Assembly: GCA_938743325.2 (NCBI GenBank)
Contig: OW568872.1
Location: 62,001-126,000, forward strand
Length of the DNA stretch: 64,000 bases
DNA from: Pycnococcus provasolii
Taxonomy: Eukaryota; Chlorophyta; Pseudoscourfieldiophyceae; Pseudoscourfieldiales; Pycnococcaceae
Reading direction: 5' to 3'
The notes beneath the pieces are model-generated. The model was not told where the DNA came from. It ran no database searches and saw only the letters and a program-made list of their open reading frames with translations. Positions 9,910 to 19,653 of the stretch are shown here, piece by piece (the stretch's first letter is position 1; each line of letters begins with the position of its first letter). The position numbers were made by a program, and so were the translations under genes.

Positions 9910-10734
9910 CTACAGCTTCTTCGCGGTGGCGACAACATTACTATTCTGATGAAATTGCGTCCACCGCCGCTGCGCGCTGAACGCTTGCCAACGCACGACG
10001 GAACTCAACAAGTCCCAGAACGTCAGTGCGGGCCAAAGCACGTCCAAAAACACGAGCGCTGCGTCGCTTGCCTGATATGTGAGGAAGTCTGACAAACGAT
10101 TCTCACCGCTCGTGCGAACGAGAAGGTCTACGGGTGGATTCGGTGCCGTGTACAGCAAGCGCGATAGGTCAGCGTCAGACGACTCTTCGCCGCACTCGTC
10201 GGGAACCGACAACGACGACGACGAAGTGCAAGAAGAGGAGGAGGAAGTCGCGCATCTGCGTGCGGCGGACCAGAGCTCCTCGCGGCTCGTGTATGGCATC
10301 ATGATGTTCAGCGTGTGTCGCTCGTACTTCTCCGTCGCGCGCATGACGGCGTCCGCCGCGCGGCGCACTTCAGACGGAAGCAGATGCAACTCCCCGCACA
10401 CTCGCACGCGCACCTCACGCTTGTGCAGGCTCTCGTCGCTGGCCAGCTGAGAGAGCTTCGTCTCCGCCAGCTTCATGAGTGCATCCACCTCGGCGTGAGA
10501 TCGTCGGAAGTTCTCCGACGAGAAGGCGTACACGGTGAGCACCTTGACGTCGAGGTCACGGCACCACTCGAGCGCCTCGATCAGCTTCGCGAATCCGCGT
10601 TGGTGCCCGTCCACGGCGCTCGCGAGGCCGTGCATGCGCGCGTACCTGCGGTTGCCGTCCATGATGAGCGCGAGGTGGTTGGGCGCGCCGCCTGCGAGGC
10701 GCACCAGCCATGCGACGAGGCGGCGCAGCGCCAT
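9910..10734 (-). CDS. cis-prenyltransferase (Rer2/DHDDS-like undecaprenyl or dehydrodolichyl diphosphate synthase)
   Basis: A 274-residue enzyme that condenses isopentenyl diphosphate onto farnesyl diphosphate to make long-chain polyprenyl diphosphates, in eukaryotes mainly for dolichol and N-glycosylation. Visible family motifs are LALIMDGNRRYAR with catalytic D26, TVYAFSSENFRRS, and RTSGENRLSDFL followed by an Asp/Leu-rich end with LDVLWP. The N-terminus is mildly hydrophobic (LVAWLVRLAGG), fitting membrane association. A Ser-rich insert lies between MPYTSREELWSAA and the RTSGE motif. The ATG at 10734 gives the family's usual start; a longer in-frame extension would overlap the divergent RAD9 promoter and is low-complexity. 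RAD9 starts 211 bp away in the other direction. Confidence 0.88.
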   Translation of the reverse strand: MALRRLVAWLVRLAGGAPNHLALIMDGNRRYARMHGLASAVDGHQRGFAKLIEALEWCRDLDVKVLTVYAFSSENFRRSHAEVDALMKLAETKLSQLASDESLHKREVRVRVCGELHLLPSEVRRAADAVMRATEKYERHTLNIMMPYTSREELWSAARRCATSSSSSCTSSSSLSVPDECGEESSDADLSRLLYTAPNPPVDLLVRTSGENRLSDFLTYQASDAALVFLDVLWPALTFWDLLSSVVRWQAFSAQRRWTQFHQNSNVVATAKKL

Positions 10735-10945
10735 GACGGTGCGGCGCGGATTAAATGAGGCGCGATCCGGATCGTGCGCGGCAGAGGACGGGGGGGGTTT
10801 GGAGACGAGCGACCGTGCGTACCTACCGTGCGTGACTGAGATTCGGGGTTCATTTGTCTGCCTCACCTTCCCGCCCCCTCTCCCACCGCGAAGCAGGTCA
10901 CAGCAGACACAACAACACTCCAAAAAGTGGCCACCACGTGTCTTC
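10735..10945. promoter_or_regulatory. Bidirectional promoter between cis-prenyltransferase and RAD9
   Basis: The two genes are transcribed away from each other from this 211-bp GC-rich gap. It contains no other supported gene and no telomere-like array. Confidence 0.6.
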
Positions 10946-12238
10946 ATGTCGTCCGTCTTCTCGCCCCAGCACGCGCAACCACACGCACCGCAGCGCGCGT
11001 CTTTGACGCTCTCGCGATCGTCCACGCGCACTTTCCGCGCCGCTATCACGGCACTCGCAAAGGTGGGAAGCGAACTCACGCTCGACGCGAGGTGCGTGCC
11101 CGCAGATCCGCTCGGCAGATTCGGGAACGGGGGAGCTTGGCACGCGCAGCTCACGCTGCGCGCCATAGACGCGAACAAAAGCACATTCCTCTCCGTGACG
11201 TTCCACGAGTCATTCTTCGAAAACGTCGACATCCCGCTGCCACCCGCGCCGCCCGTGCAGGCTGCGGTGCTGACGAAGAGCGTCGCGGCGGCGCTCAAGG
11301 CGCCGTGCGTGTCACTGTCGTGGAAGCTGCCAACGTCTAGCGAAGACGGCACAACGGGAGACAAGGTCATCCTGGAGCTGGCGTGCGCAAACGGGCTGAT
11401 GAAGACGTACGAGTTTCCGTGCGTGGACACACCTGTGCTGCAAGCGCGCGTCGACGACTCGCACCAGGGCGCGACGGAGCTGTCCATGGACGTCGCACAC
11501 ATGAAGGCGCTGCTTGCGGGACTTCAGCCGTCCATGCGAGAGCTGACGTTCGAGGGCATGCCCGACGTGCGCGAGAACCCGCCGCCGCCCGTGCTGTCGC
11601 TCAGCTCGTGGGCGGACCCCGTGATGCGAGGAGTGAGCCAGCGCGTGAACCCGAATGCGCCGCACTTGAGCGGCGGCGGCATGATCAACACGCATCTCAC
11701 CATCGGACGCCAGTTTCTCACGCAATACGTGCACCCGGGTCTGGTTCACAACCGCGTGAGCTTCTCCGTCTCCATGCTACGCATCATGGCAGACCTGTGC
11801 GACTCGCTTGGAGCGGAGCTGGCGATGAAATTCAGCCAGCCAGGCGTGCCTTTGATTTGCCGCCCCGTATTTAAGGGTGTCGGCGGTGACGTCGACACGG
11901 AGGCGGAGATGGTGCTTGTCACCAGCCATTCGACACCGGGTGGGCCAGCAAACTCCGCACCTCGTGCCTTCACCGGCGCTCCTGGTGCTCCTGTGCGTGA
12001 CCCGAACCAGCGGACAATTACGCAGGTGATGATGGGTGCCGCACGTGGTGGACTCGCATCGCTCGCACAAGCTGCATGTGATCCCACACCTCCATCCCTC
12101 GTGCACCCATCCACGAGCCGCCGCCATTCGAATCGCGTGCTTTTGGATGACGACGACAGCGAGCAGGAGAAGGATGATGACGACGACGACAGCGAGGGTG
12201 TGCCCGGGACTCCTCCACACAAGCGCGTTTGTGCTTGA
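10946..12238 (+). CDS. Checkpoint clamp subunit RAD9
   Basis: A 430-residue RAD9, part of the 9-1-1 (RAD9-RAD1-HUS1) ring loaded at damaged DNA to activate the ATR checkpoint. The N-terminal part (TFRAAITALAKVGSELTLDA) and the following two PCNA-like halves fit the clamp fold. The C-terminal tail is Asp/Glu/Ser-rich and ends VPGTPPHKRVCA, which matches the VPGTPPPKK motif known from animal RAD9. I use the ATG at 10946; open frame extends further upstream but is low-complexity and crosses the divergent gene. The tail is shorter than in animals. Confidence 0.82.
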   Translation: MSSVFSPQHAQPHAPQRASLTLSRSSTRTFRAAITALAKVGSELTLDARCVPADPLGRFGNGGAWHAQLTLRAIDANKSTFLSVTFHESFFENVDIPLPPAPPVQAAVLTKSVAAALKAPCVSLSWKLPTSSEDGTTGDKVILELACANGLMKTYEFPCVDTPVLQARVDDSHQGATELSMDVAHMKALLAGLQPSMRELTFEGMPDVRENPPPPVLSLSSWADPVMRGVSQRVNPNAPHLSGGGMINTHLTIGRQFLTQYVHPGLVHNRVSFSVSMLRIMADLCDSLGAELAMKFSQPGVPLICRPVFKGVGGDVDTEAEMVLVTSHSTPGGPANSAPRAFTGAPGAPVRDPNQRTITQVMMGAARGGLASLAQAACDPTPPSLVHPSTSRRHSNRVLLDDDDSEQEKDDDDDDSEGVPGTPPHKRVCA

Positions 12239-12417
12239 TTTGCATTTTGAATTATTGTTGTACCTATTATATATAGTAAACCGTGAAAAACGCGTGTAAC
12301 AAATTTGAACTCAAAAGCAATTCCAACAGGCATCAGCACTCAACAATGCATTTTGTTGTGCTAGCAACATCAACTCACTCCAGATAGATGGCAACTAACT
12401 CCTCCAGAAAAAATTCA
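12239..12417. other. Convergent 3' spacer
   Basis: About 180 bp of A/T-rich sequence between the 3' ends of the RAD9 gene and the EF-hand gene; no gene seen. Confidence 0.6.
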
Positions 12418-12972
12418 TCACTTTGTAGTGGCGGTCGTCGTATCCGCCGGGGCGGTAGGCGGCGGCGCTGACGTATCAATTTCGGGATTCAGGCTGAGGT
12501 ACTTTCCTAAATCAATCCCTAGCTTGTCCTGCATCATCTTGTCGACACCAGCCAGCACATCGTCCAGTCCAGCAGCTTCGGACGCCTGCTTTGCCTTCGA
12601 GCCCAGGCACCCGAACAGACTCTTCATCCAGCCCATCACAAGGCCTGGTACTTTCGTAGCTCCCGCGGCATATTCGCCCATGCTGATTTTGCCATCGCCG
12701 TCCGTGTCCAGAACTTTCGTCAGCTCGCTCTGAAAATCGTTCACTTTGGACATGAGGTCATTTACGTACGGCGTCGCGAGTTCCATTCCTGAGTTGTAGT
12801 ACTGCTTCGCCTTGTCCATGTACGGCTCGAGCGCCGCTTCCCCCTTTTCCGCGTACGCGGTCAGATCGATCCCCTTGCTTTTCAGGAGGTCGTTCACCTG
12901 CGCGACTGCGTCGTTGATGGTGGACGTCTTGGTCTCAGTGGTAGCATCAGCAGGGGGAGCATCGGAGGCCAT
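12418..12972 (-). CDS. Single EF-hand protein of unknown function
   Basis: A 184-residue acidic protein. One canonical EF-hand loop is present, DTDGDGKISMGE (89-100), with Asp at positions 1, 3 and 5, Gly at 6, Ile at 8 and Glu at 12, so Ca2+ binding is likely. The regions before and after it are amphipathic helices (about 20-85 and 108-160); the C-terminus is Pro/Thr/Ala-rich. There is no signal peptide and no second EF-hand partner, so it may dimerise. I do not recognise a family. Upstream sequence (12973-13251) is shared with the divergent TRAPPC11 gene. Confidence 0.75.
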   Translation of the reverse strand: MASDAPPADATTETKTSTINDAVAQVNDLLKSKGIDLTAYAEKGEAALEPYMDKAKQYYNSGMELATPYVNDLMSKVNDFQSELTKVLDTDGDGKISMGEYAAGATKVPGLVMGWMKSLFGCLGSKAKQASEAAGLDDVLAGVDKMMQDKLGIDLGKYLSLNPEIDTSAPPPTAPADTTTATTK

Positions 12973-13251
12973 GATTACGATAAGAACGAAACGAAGCGAA
13001 GCAAGTGAAATGAAATGACGGGAAAAAAGGCCCCGGGGTCACACAACACGAAAAAAGAGGAGATTTTGAACCGCTCGATTGCTCCGAATCCTAAGAAGGA
13101 TCTGGAGAAGGCCACGAGTCCACGACGCCAACCGAAAACAAAAAATATAAATATCCCCGAATCCAAACCCCTAAACGCCTTCGCCCCTAACCCCTAACTC
13201 AACCCCTGATTTTTCCCAAACGCCCGTCATTCATTCCCTCCCCCTCCCACC

Positions 13252-15945
13252 ATGGCGGAGGAGCGTGCGCTGGTCAGCATCGTGTGCGCGCACCCGCCTC
13301 CGGGGTCGCCTGGGCCAGACGCGCAGGATGCCTCGCACGCCGACGCGCTCAGCCACCTTCTCACCACCGCGACGCAAAACTCAGTGCAGTGCATCACCGC
13401 ACCCATCGCCTCCATGACCGCCCTCTACCCGCCACGCAAACGACGCGCACCCGCGCACGTCAACGCCACACCTGCAACGGCGATGCAGTACCCGCTGCAA
13501 CTCCTGAAAACGAACTGGCTCGCCAGGCAGAGAACGCAGCGTCCGGGGCTTGCCGTCTTCGTCGCAACTGCCGCGGCGGCGTCCGCTGATCCCGCGAGCT
13601 GGGCGCAGCTCTGCGCGCAGCTCGACGCCGTGCGCCTCGCGACGAACCGAAGATCGGCACCCATGCTTATCGCCGTCGTCGGCGCGGGCGCGGTTCCCGA
13701 GGAACGGCTTGCAGCGCTGCGCCGACGCGCGGACCTCGACGCGCGAAGCCTCGTCGTCGTGCCAAACCTCAGCCAGCCGGGTAGCGCGGCGCCTCTCGTC
13801 ACGCTCGCCAGCGAACTTAGCATGGGATTCTACCGTGACGAGGCAAGAAGGCGGAAGGCGCACCTTACCAGCATGACGGCGGAGCTTGCCGCTCACGGAA
13901 TGCCACTGCCCGCACCTTCAGCGGTGAACGCGCACTTTAAGCTTGGGTTTTTCCTTGAGGTTGTGGGCGACGTGCAGAACGCCGGGAAGCACTACGCGCT
14001 CGCGTACGGCTTCGTGAAGAGTCTGCTGCACGAGCTCGGCACGTCGAGGGTAGAGGCTGGGCAAACGTCTCCACCACCGGAGAAGTTTGCCATGCCACTG
14101 GAAGAGTGTCGTGCCATGGCAACTCTGCTGTTCGACAAGCTGTGCGTGCTGCACGCTGCGACACCGGGACTGCCTCCTGGCGATCCGGGTGGCGAACTTC
14201 GCAAGCTCGTTGACACGCACGTGCGCTTCTTTCGCACGCCAGGCGGTAGCAACTTCGCGAGCCTGCCGCGCGTGCTTCGCGCGCGCCACGCCGCGTGGCT
14301 TTCACGGCAGTGCGAGCGCGGCTCCCGTGCTCTGCTCACGGCGGGTGCGAACCACGACGCGTGCCGCTTCGCCGCCGCACGCCTGCACGACGCCGCAGCA
14401 CGCATCCTGTGGCAGCGCCGGCGCGGATACAAGTCCGCTCTCGAAGCTGGCCTGGTGCTCGTGCCGGCGACGCCGCAGGCGCACGCTCAGCTTGGTGTCA
14501 GCGATGGCGTGCACCTTGGCACCTTCGCATCCGCGGACGGAAGTGTCGTGGGTTGGGACGAGTACCTCGCGTACATTTGTGCTCTCGAGGCGCACGCGGA
14601 CGGCGGTGCAACGGACGGCGACGATGGCGGTGAGAAGACGACGCACGCCATCGTGAATGATATGCTGCATGCAGCCTACGCTCTGTACGACTCACGGAGC
14701 TGCGAGCGGTACCGCGCGGCAGTGGCGGTAGCGTACGCGCAGGAGCAGGAGCTGCATGGAACGGGAGACGAGTCGCTCGCGGAGGCCCAGCGGCTTCTCG
14801 AGAGTGCGCTGCCGCTGTATCGAAGGGAGCGCGCGGATGGGCTGCGCACCGAGGCGCTCTCCGCATACCGCGGCGTGCTTGGCAAGCAAGGCCTTGGTGC
14901 GAAGCACGCCGCGGCGAGCCTGGAGCTTTGCGCGTGCAGTACGTCGATGGAGCCTGAAGTGAGAAGTGCTCTGCAGGCTAGCACATTTGCCTCGCTCGGC
15001 GAGCGCGACGGCAACGATGAAGCGCCGGAAATTCTCATGCTCGTGTCGCTGTCGTCGTCGGGCGGCGACGAGACCCGTCTCGTCGCGCCAGGCGTACTGA
15101 TCGTCTGCGCGTCGTGGACGGGCGACGAAGAATTCACGGCTCGCGTCGAGAGCAGGCTGCCGCTTTCTTTGCCACTGCAGCGAGCGACACTGGAGGTGGC
15201 TGCTGAGCCGGGTGGTGCGGTAACAACATCAACAACGGGTGCGTGCGAATTGGAACCAGGTGCATCCACCCTGGTCAAATTTCGCGTGGAGGGCGCGAAA
15301 GATGGCGCGCGGCCAATCCGCCTTCTGCTCGAGTCCGCGCAGTCGAGGGTGAGCTTCGAGCACTTGTGGCGCACGGACCTCGATTCCGTCGGCAAGCGCT
15401 TCGTTCCGGCGAGCGTCCTGTCTGCGCCAGGTGCCGACGATGCGGCTCCCACGCTGCGACGCGCCGCCTCCGAATTGGCATCTGCACAGCCGCCGCCTGC
15501 TTCGGAGGTGAACGCGACGCTGATTCCGGCGCCGGAGCCGGCTGTCGCCGCTGCCGAACCTGCGCCAGCGCCAGCGCCAGCACCTGCGGTGGAGCAAGCA
15601 GATTCGGCACCTCTCGCGCCAGTTGGAAGCGTGACAAATGCAACGCTTCGCTTGGAAATACCAGAAGCGTCGCCTCTTCGTGGTGCGCCATTTGACGTGA
15701 CGCTCGTGATCACAGCGGCAGCATCTATGGCACTTCGTGTAGAGCTGCACAAGGCGAATACGCAGAGTGTGTGGGCAGGCTCGCGTGCGCGAACCATCGA
15801 CGTGGCAGCTGGCACCGAGGCCAGGCTTACGTGGCGCTTGATTTGCTGTCAAGCTTGCGATGCGCTGCAGATGGGCAACCTCGTCGTGCGCTGCGACGCG
15901 ACCGCGACTACGGCGGAGATCCCAGTCGTTGTGGACATTCGATAG
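13252..15945 (+). CDS. TRAPPC11-like (foie gras domain) subunit of the TRAPP complex
   Basis: An 897-residue homologue of TRAPPC11, a subunit of TRAPPIII that acts as guanine-exchange complex for Rab1/Ypt1 in ER-Golgi transport and autophagy. The central alpha-solenoid (about 110-480) shows the foie-gras pattern: EERLAALRRRADLDARSLVV, the FYRDEARRRKAHL stretch, and HFKLGFFLEVVGDVQNAGKHY. The C-terminal third is beta-rich with a Pro/Ala linker at about 750-790, as in the gryzun-type adaptin-ear repeats of the family. Length is somewhat below that of human TRAPPC11 (about 1130). The ATG at 13252 sits in a CACCATGG context. Degenerate CCCTAA motifs occur 55-90 bp upstream. Confidence 0.85.
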   Translation: MAEERALVSIVCAHPPPGSPGPDAQDASHADALSHLLTTATQNSVQCITAPIASMTALYPPRKRRAPAHVNATPATAMQYPLQLLKTNWLARQRTQRPGLAVFVATAAAASADPASWAQLCAQLDAVRLATNRRSAPMLIAVVGAGAVPEERLAALRRRADLDARSLVVVPNLSQPGSAAPLVTLASELSMGFYRDEARRRKAHLTSMTAELAAHGMPLPAPSAVNAHFKLGFFLEVVGDVQNAGKHYALAYGFVKSLLHELGTSRVEAGQTSPPPEKFAMPLEECRAMATLLFDKLCVLHAATPGLPPGDPGGELRKLVDTHVRFFRTPGGSNFASLPRVLRARHAAWLSRQCERGSRALLTAGANHDACRFAAARLHDAAARILWQRRRGYKSALEAGLVLVPATPQAHAQLGVSDGVHLGTFASADGSVVGWDEYLAYICALEAHADGGATDGDDGGEKTTHAIVNDMLHAAYALYDSRSCERYRAAVAVAYAQEQELHGTGDESLAEAQRLLESALPLYRRERADGLRTEALSAYRGVLGKQGLGAKHAAASLELCACSTSMEPEVRSALQASTFASLGERDGNDEAPEILMLVSLSSSGGDETRLVAPGVLIVCASWTGDEEFTARVESRLPLSLPLQRATLEVAAEPGGAVTTSTTGACELEPGASTLVKFRVEGAKDGARPIRLLLESAQSRVSFEHLWRTDLDSVGKRFVPASVLSAPGADDAAPTLRRAASELASAQPPPASEVNATLIPAPEPAVAAAEPAPAPAPAPAVEQADSAPLAPVGSVTNATLRLEIPEASPLRGAPFDVTLVITAAASMALRVELHKANTQSVWAGSRARTIDVAAGTEARLTWRLICCQACDALQMGNLVVRCDATATTAEIPVVVDIR

Positions 15946-16085
15946 GCAGTACTATAAATAGAAGTTTGTGGAGAACGGCGGTCTCCGATTCGGAGAACGA
16001 CGTCATCTGGATTTGACTTAACAATGTTCAGTAAGAATACAGTAGTTTCAATAATAGAAATAAACAGCTTTTTACACTTTCGCAG

Positions 16086-16895
16086 TTACTTTTCGTGAGA
16101 CCTGTCGATTTCAATGAGGTCAGATACCGCACGCGAGAGCTGCAGAACGTTTACGTACTGCTTGACGGCACTGATTGGCACAGCCACCGCTAGGAGCACG
16201 AGCGCCGTGCTTGCGTTCTGCGCCTCCGCAGCGGCGCCTCGTGCGTCGTCGGCGACGAAGAGCCTTGCTATCACTTCTAACAGAGCCGCCGGCACTGCGT
16301 TCGTCAAGGCGTGTGGTGCAGGTTGAGCTAGCCAACACGTATCCGCTTTCCAAAGTGCCGCGTACCACGCGACGACGGCAACTTCCGCGCCAATGCAAAG
16401 CGCACCCATGAAGATGCGCTTATTGTAGTAGAATGCGAGCAGTCCACGCGCTTGAGCAAAGCGCACTTTGTGGTGGCTTCCAGCCATCGCCGAAGCCTGG
16501 CAGTGATACCAGTGACTGGCCAAGTCCAGCCACAGCAGGGCAAGCGGCATCGAGCGTCTGTGCCACGCGCCGCCCGTCTGGGCGACGACAGTTCCGACAA
16601 CAAACAGAAGACCCGCGGTGCTGAGTCTGTCTGTGACCATGTCCAGAACGGCCCCGAACGTGCTGCTTTGGTTGAATGCTCGTGCAGCGCGCCCGTCGAG
16701 TTCGTCGAGCACGAACGAGCACAGGTAAAGCGCGAGCGTGACGTTGGGCGTGCTGTGTGCGACGGCGAGCGCGACGATCGTCAAGGCGACGCGCGCGTAC
16801 CCAATGAGGTTGGGTATGTACACGAGCACTTGTGCGTGCCTTGCAAACATTCCTTTCTTGTTTTGGTTGGAGCGAGAGCGCGTCGCCACCGCCAT
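16086..16895 (-). CDS. Phosphatidylinositol synthase (CDP-alcohol phosphatidyltransferase)
   Basis: A 269-residue membrane enzyme that joins CDP-diacylglycerol and myo-inositol to make phosphatidylinositol, usually in the ER. The family signature DGxxARx8GxxxDxxxD is complete, spelled DGRAARAFNQSSTFGAVLDM followed by VTD. It is preceded by VYIPNLIGYARVALTIVALA, typical of the PIS branch rather than choline or ethanolamine phosphotransferases. Several further hydrophobic segments are present (VTLALYLCSFVLDEL, LSTAGLLFVVGTVVA, MPLALLWLDLA, MGALCIGAEVAVVAWYAALW, TALVLLAVAVPIS). The ATG at 16895 is chosen; an in-frame GTG upstream would add a 41-residue Pro/Phe-rich leader without support. It is larger than the yeast and plant enzymes by about 45 residues. 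Confidence 0.88.
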   Translation of the reverse strand: MAVATRSRSNQNKKGMFARHAQVLVYIPNLIGYARVALTIVALAVAHSTPNVTLALYLCSFVLDELDGRAARAFNQSSTFGAVLDMVTDRLSTAGLLFVVGTVVAQTGGAWHRRSMPLALLWLDLASHWYHCQASAMAGSHHKVRFAQARGLLAFYYNKRIFMGALCIGAEVAVVAWYAALWKADTCWLAQPAPHALTNAVPAALLEVIARLFVADDARGAAAEAQNASTALVLLAVAVPISAVKQYVNVLQLSRAVSDLIEIDRSHEK

Positions 16896-17034
16896 GGCTG
16901 CGAATAATGGGGCGGGGAGTGATGGAATGGGGAAAAATCGGGGCGGGAATGGAGGTGCGAAAAAGGAAGACGTGAACGTTGTACAGTACAAAGGGCGAGG
17001 CGATGGCGTCCGTGCCACCGCCGCGCAAACTCTC

Positions 17035-17484
17035 TTATGTGCGCATGGACGACCTCGCTTTTTTCGTCCCGTTGTCCACAGGACCCATCCCCGCCGCCCA
17101 CTCCGCGTCTTCTTGCGTGTGCGGCGGTCCTTCCGTCTGCAGTCGCTTCAGCGCGCGCTTGTACTCCTTGGTTCTGTAGTGTCTGTCGAGCGTCTGCTGG
17201 TCGGCGAAGAAGCGTCCGGTGACTGGGCAGTAGAACCGCCCTGCTCCAGGCATGTCGTCCGTGACTTCCCCCTTCCCAATGTTGCCCAGAGGCGCGTACG
17301 TGGCGCCGTCCGTGATTCCCGCCGCCTTGGCGTCTCCGCCGCTCGCCGCCAGTTTCTGGTAGTCTTCGTAGAGCAGGTCGGCGTGCCTCGTGTGGAACTT
17401 GCCTCTGAGCGCGGGTTTGCTAATTCGCGACGCCTTCTTCCCCTTAGTCTTCGTCTTCTTGCGACGACCGCCCGCGTTGCCCAT
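17035..17484 (-). CDS. Bud20/ZNF593-like ribosome-biogenesis protein with degenerate zinc finger
   Basis: A 149-residue protein of the Bud20/ZNF593 family, which rides with pre-60S particles to the cytoplasm. The N-terminus is very basic (RRKKTKTKGKKASR), the middle holds LHxRHADxxYED-like sequence (KFHTRHADLLYEDYQKL), and the C-terminal half holds the finger FYCPVTGRFFADQQTLDRHYR followed by TKEYKRALKRL. Family members have Cys-x2-Cys and His-x5-His as ligands. Here the second Cys is Thr and the last His is Tyr, so only two of four ligands remain. I checked both codons (ACC and TAC) in the sequence. The ATG at 17484 gives the family's start (MGNAGGRRKK); upstream frame is low-complexity. Confidence 0.85.
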   Translation of the reverse strand: MGNAGGRRKKTKTKGKKASRISKPALRGKFHTRHADLLYEDYQKLAASGGDAKAAGITDGATYAPLGNIGKGEVTDDMPGAGRFYCPVTGRFFADQQTLDRHYRTKEYKRALKRLQTEGPPHTQEDAEWAAGMGPVDNGTKKARSSMRT

Positions 17485-17751
17485 GAGTGTGACTGACTGA
17501 CTGACTGCTGTGTGCGTGCGTGTGTTGTCGGCCTTCGCGGACGGCCTGAGATGCGGCGGCGGCGCGGAACCCCGAATGAAAAAAAAAAAAGATTTTAGAA
17601 GAGGTATGGGGAAAACCCCAAACTCGGAACTCCTCGGCCACGCTCGTTTTCGTGCGTAGCAACACATGGTCAACTTTATTACCTCTCTATATAACGGTAA
17701 AATTTACAAATGTACCGTACTTCGCAACGGGCCGGCCGGCGGCAAGTAAAG

Positions 17752-19653
17752 TCAGTCAGTATACGTGCGTTGCGGTCGCGTCGCCGCATCCATAGAGATA
17801 CTATGTAAACGACGCGACTGGCGGTGCGCAAGCACACGGCCGCCAAGACGGTCACTAAAAGCTCCCTTGGATGAGCCGCCCAAGGCGGCGAGGAAGTCCA
17901 CGCGGTCAATCTGGACGAGTCGATACGGACTTGACACCACCGCGGTGAAGTCCGGGATGTACCCTTTGCCGTCTTCGTCCGAGTACGGGTCAAGCGCACG
18001 TGGAGCAAGCACATTCCACGGGCCAGCCTCAGCCTCGAAGCCGTCACCGCCAACCTTAAGTTCGACGCGACCTTGAAGGATCAGCGTGAATTTCGTCGTT
18101 GGCATGCCGTACTTGTACAGAATGCGACGGCGAGGCCTCGGCGTGTTATTCATGCGACTCCCATCATCATCATCCTCTGTCTCCTCGCCAACGTCGTGCG
18201 GACCACCGTTGTCATCATTCACAGAAACTTCAACGTCGTCAACCGTGGTATTCCCCTCGTCGTCTCCGGCCATCTCCGAATCCATCTCGTCGTCCACCAC
18301 CTGCGCGAGCTCCACAAGTCGACGCAGCGTCGCCTTGGATTTCTCCAATTCAGCGAATTCCTTCACGTTCGACGGGAGGTACGAGCAGATCGCCGCAATT
18401 TCCTGCGACGTCAAGCTGACATCCTCGCGGAACTTGTCCTCGAAAAGCTCGAGGAACTTCTGAACACCCTGTCGACGGTCCTTGTTCACGCGTTTCGCAC
18501 GATTCCGCATATCCTCGTAGTTGTCCGTCTCGTCGACAATCTCCTGCTGCAGCACCTCCTCGAGCACGTCTTCCATGGAGATGACGCCCATGAGCTCGCG
18601 CTCCTGCTCGTGCCTTTCATGCCTTTCGCTCCTCTTCTTCTGCATCATCTTTGCATCACCAAAGGGACTTGCGCCATCCGTCACCGCAAATTCTCCTTCG
18701 TAATCGACCTTTCCGTTGGTTTCGTGCAACTCCGGCGGCGACGACGGGAACACGCAGAGAAGGTGCTGGCCGCATGCGTTGAAGTGGGCGAACACCTTGT
18801 CCAGCGGCGTGCTGTCGCCCACCCACTCGACGCGATGTCCGTGGAACGAGAGGATGGTGGAAACCTCAATCTCGTCATCCGGGTCGACGAGGATGAGGTC
18901 CTTAGTGTACAAAATGCCCGACACCTCTCCCGTGCTCTTGTCCAGCACGGGAATGCGCGTGAATCCGCTCTTGTATATGCTCAGCATCGTCTGGAAGTCA
19001 AGGTTATCGTCCGAGTACAGCGTGAACACTTCGCCAATCTTCGTGTACACTTCTTCGACTTTCTTGTCCTTGTAGTTCAGCACGCCTTGCATGATCTGCT
19101 GGTCGCCAGTCGTCAAGCCGCTCGCCTGCGAAGCGTCCGGGTTTTCGACGTGGATAGCGACGAGGGCGCGCAGCTGGTCGCGTGTGTACACCGTGCCAAC
19201 CTCACGTCCGAGCACTCTGTCGAGGAGGAGGGAGATGGGGTAGGCAAGTGGCATGAGTATGTACATGAATGCAACGACGATGGGCAACGAGGCTGCCCCG
19301 ATACGCAGGCCGTGTCGCGAACACAGTGCCTGCGGGCAAATCTCTCCGAAGATGACGATGAGCATCGTCGACGCGAAGAGTGCGATGGGTCCACTTAAGA
19401 AACCCGCCATGAGGATGGAGAGACTGCTGTTGACGACGGTGTTACCGAGTAGCAGCGTGCACAGCAGCAGGTTACCCTTCTCGCGCACGGGCTTGATTAG
19501 TGAGGCGAGCCTCGCTTCCTCCGGGTTTCCGCCGTCGATGATGATTTGCAAGCCGACGTTGTCGAGCGACATGAGCCCGAGCGTGAGTCCGGAGAAGAGG
19601 CCGGAAAGCACGAGCAGGATGCCGGCCACGACGTAGTTGAGGTACTGCAGCAT
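17752..19653 (-). CDS. CNNM/ACDP-type cation transporter with DUF21, CBS pair and cyclic-nucleotide-binding-like domain
   Basis: A 633-residue membrane protein of the CNNM family, linked to Mg2+ transport. The DUF21 membrane domain spans about residues 1-180, with LSGLFSGLTLGLMSLD, TLLLGNTVVNSSLSILMAGF and VIFGEICPQALCSRHGL. A CBS pair follows (about 205-400), including GFTRIPVLDKSTGEVSGILY and LMGVISMEDVLEEVLQQEI, with a charged insert between. Then an acidic linker and a CNBH-like beta domain (about 535-610). The ATG at 19653 begins at MLQYLNYVVAG, directly before the first membrane segment. A perfect (GAAAC)n microsatellite lies 32-66 bases upstream in the likely 5' UTR. Confidence 0.9.
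   Translation of the reverse strand: MLQYLNYVVAGILLVLSGLFSGLTLGLMSLDNVGLQIIIDGGNPEEARLASLIKPVREKGNLLLCTLLLGNTVVNSSLSILMAGFLSGPIALFASTMLIVIFGEICPQALCSRHGLRIGAASLPIVVAFMYILMPLAYPISLLLDRVLGREVGTVYTRDQLRALVAIHVENPDASQASGLTTGDQQIMQGVLNYKDKKVEEVYTKIGEVFTLYSDDNLDFQTMLSIYKSGFTRIPVLDKSTGEVSGILYTKDLILVDPDDEIEVSTILSFHGHRVEWVGDSTPLDKVFAHFNACGQHLLCVFPSSPPELHETNGKVDYEGEFAVTDGASPFGDAKMMQKKRSERHERHEQERELMGVISMEDVLEEVLQQEIVDETDNYEDMRNRAKRVNKDRRQGVQKFLELFEDKFREDVSLTSQEIAAICSYLPSNVKEFAELEKSKATLRRLVELAQVVDDEMDSEMAGDDEGNTTVDDVEVSVNDDNGGPHDVGEETEDDDDGSRMNNTPRPRRRILYKYGMPTTKFTLILQGRVELKVGGDGFEAEAGPWNVLAPRALDPYSDEDGKGYIPDFTAVVSSPYRLVQIDRVDFLAALGGSSKGAFSDRLGGRVLAHRQSRRLHSISMDAATRPQRTYTD

Noticed and set aside
18073-19398. 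441-codon frame antisense to the CNNM gene
   Set aside because: A shadow of a GC-rich coding region; His/Arg-rich translation without domains.
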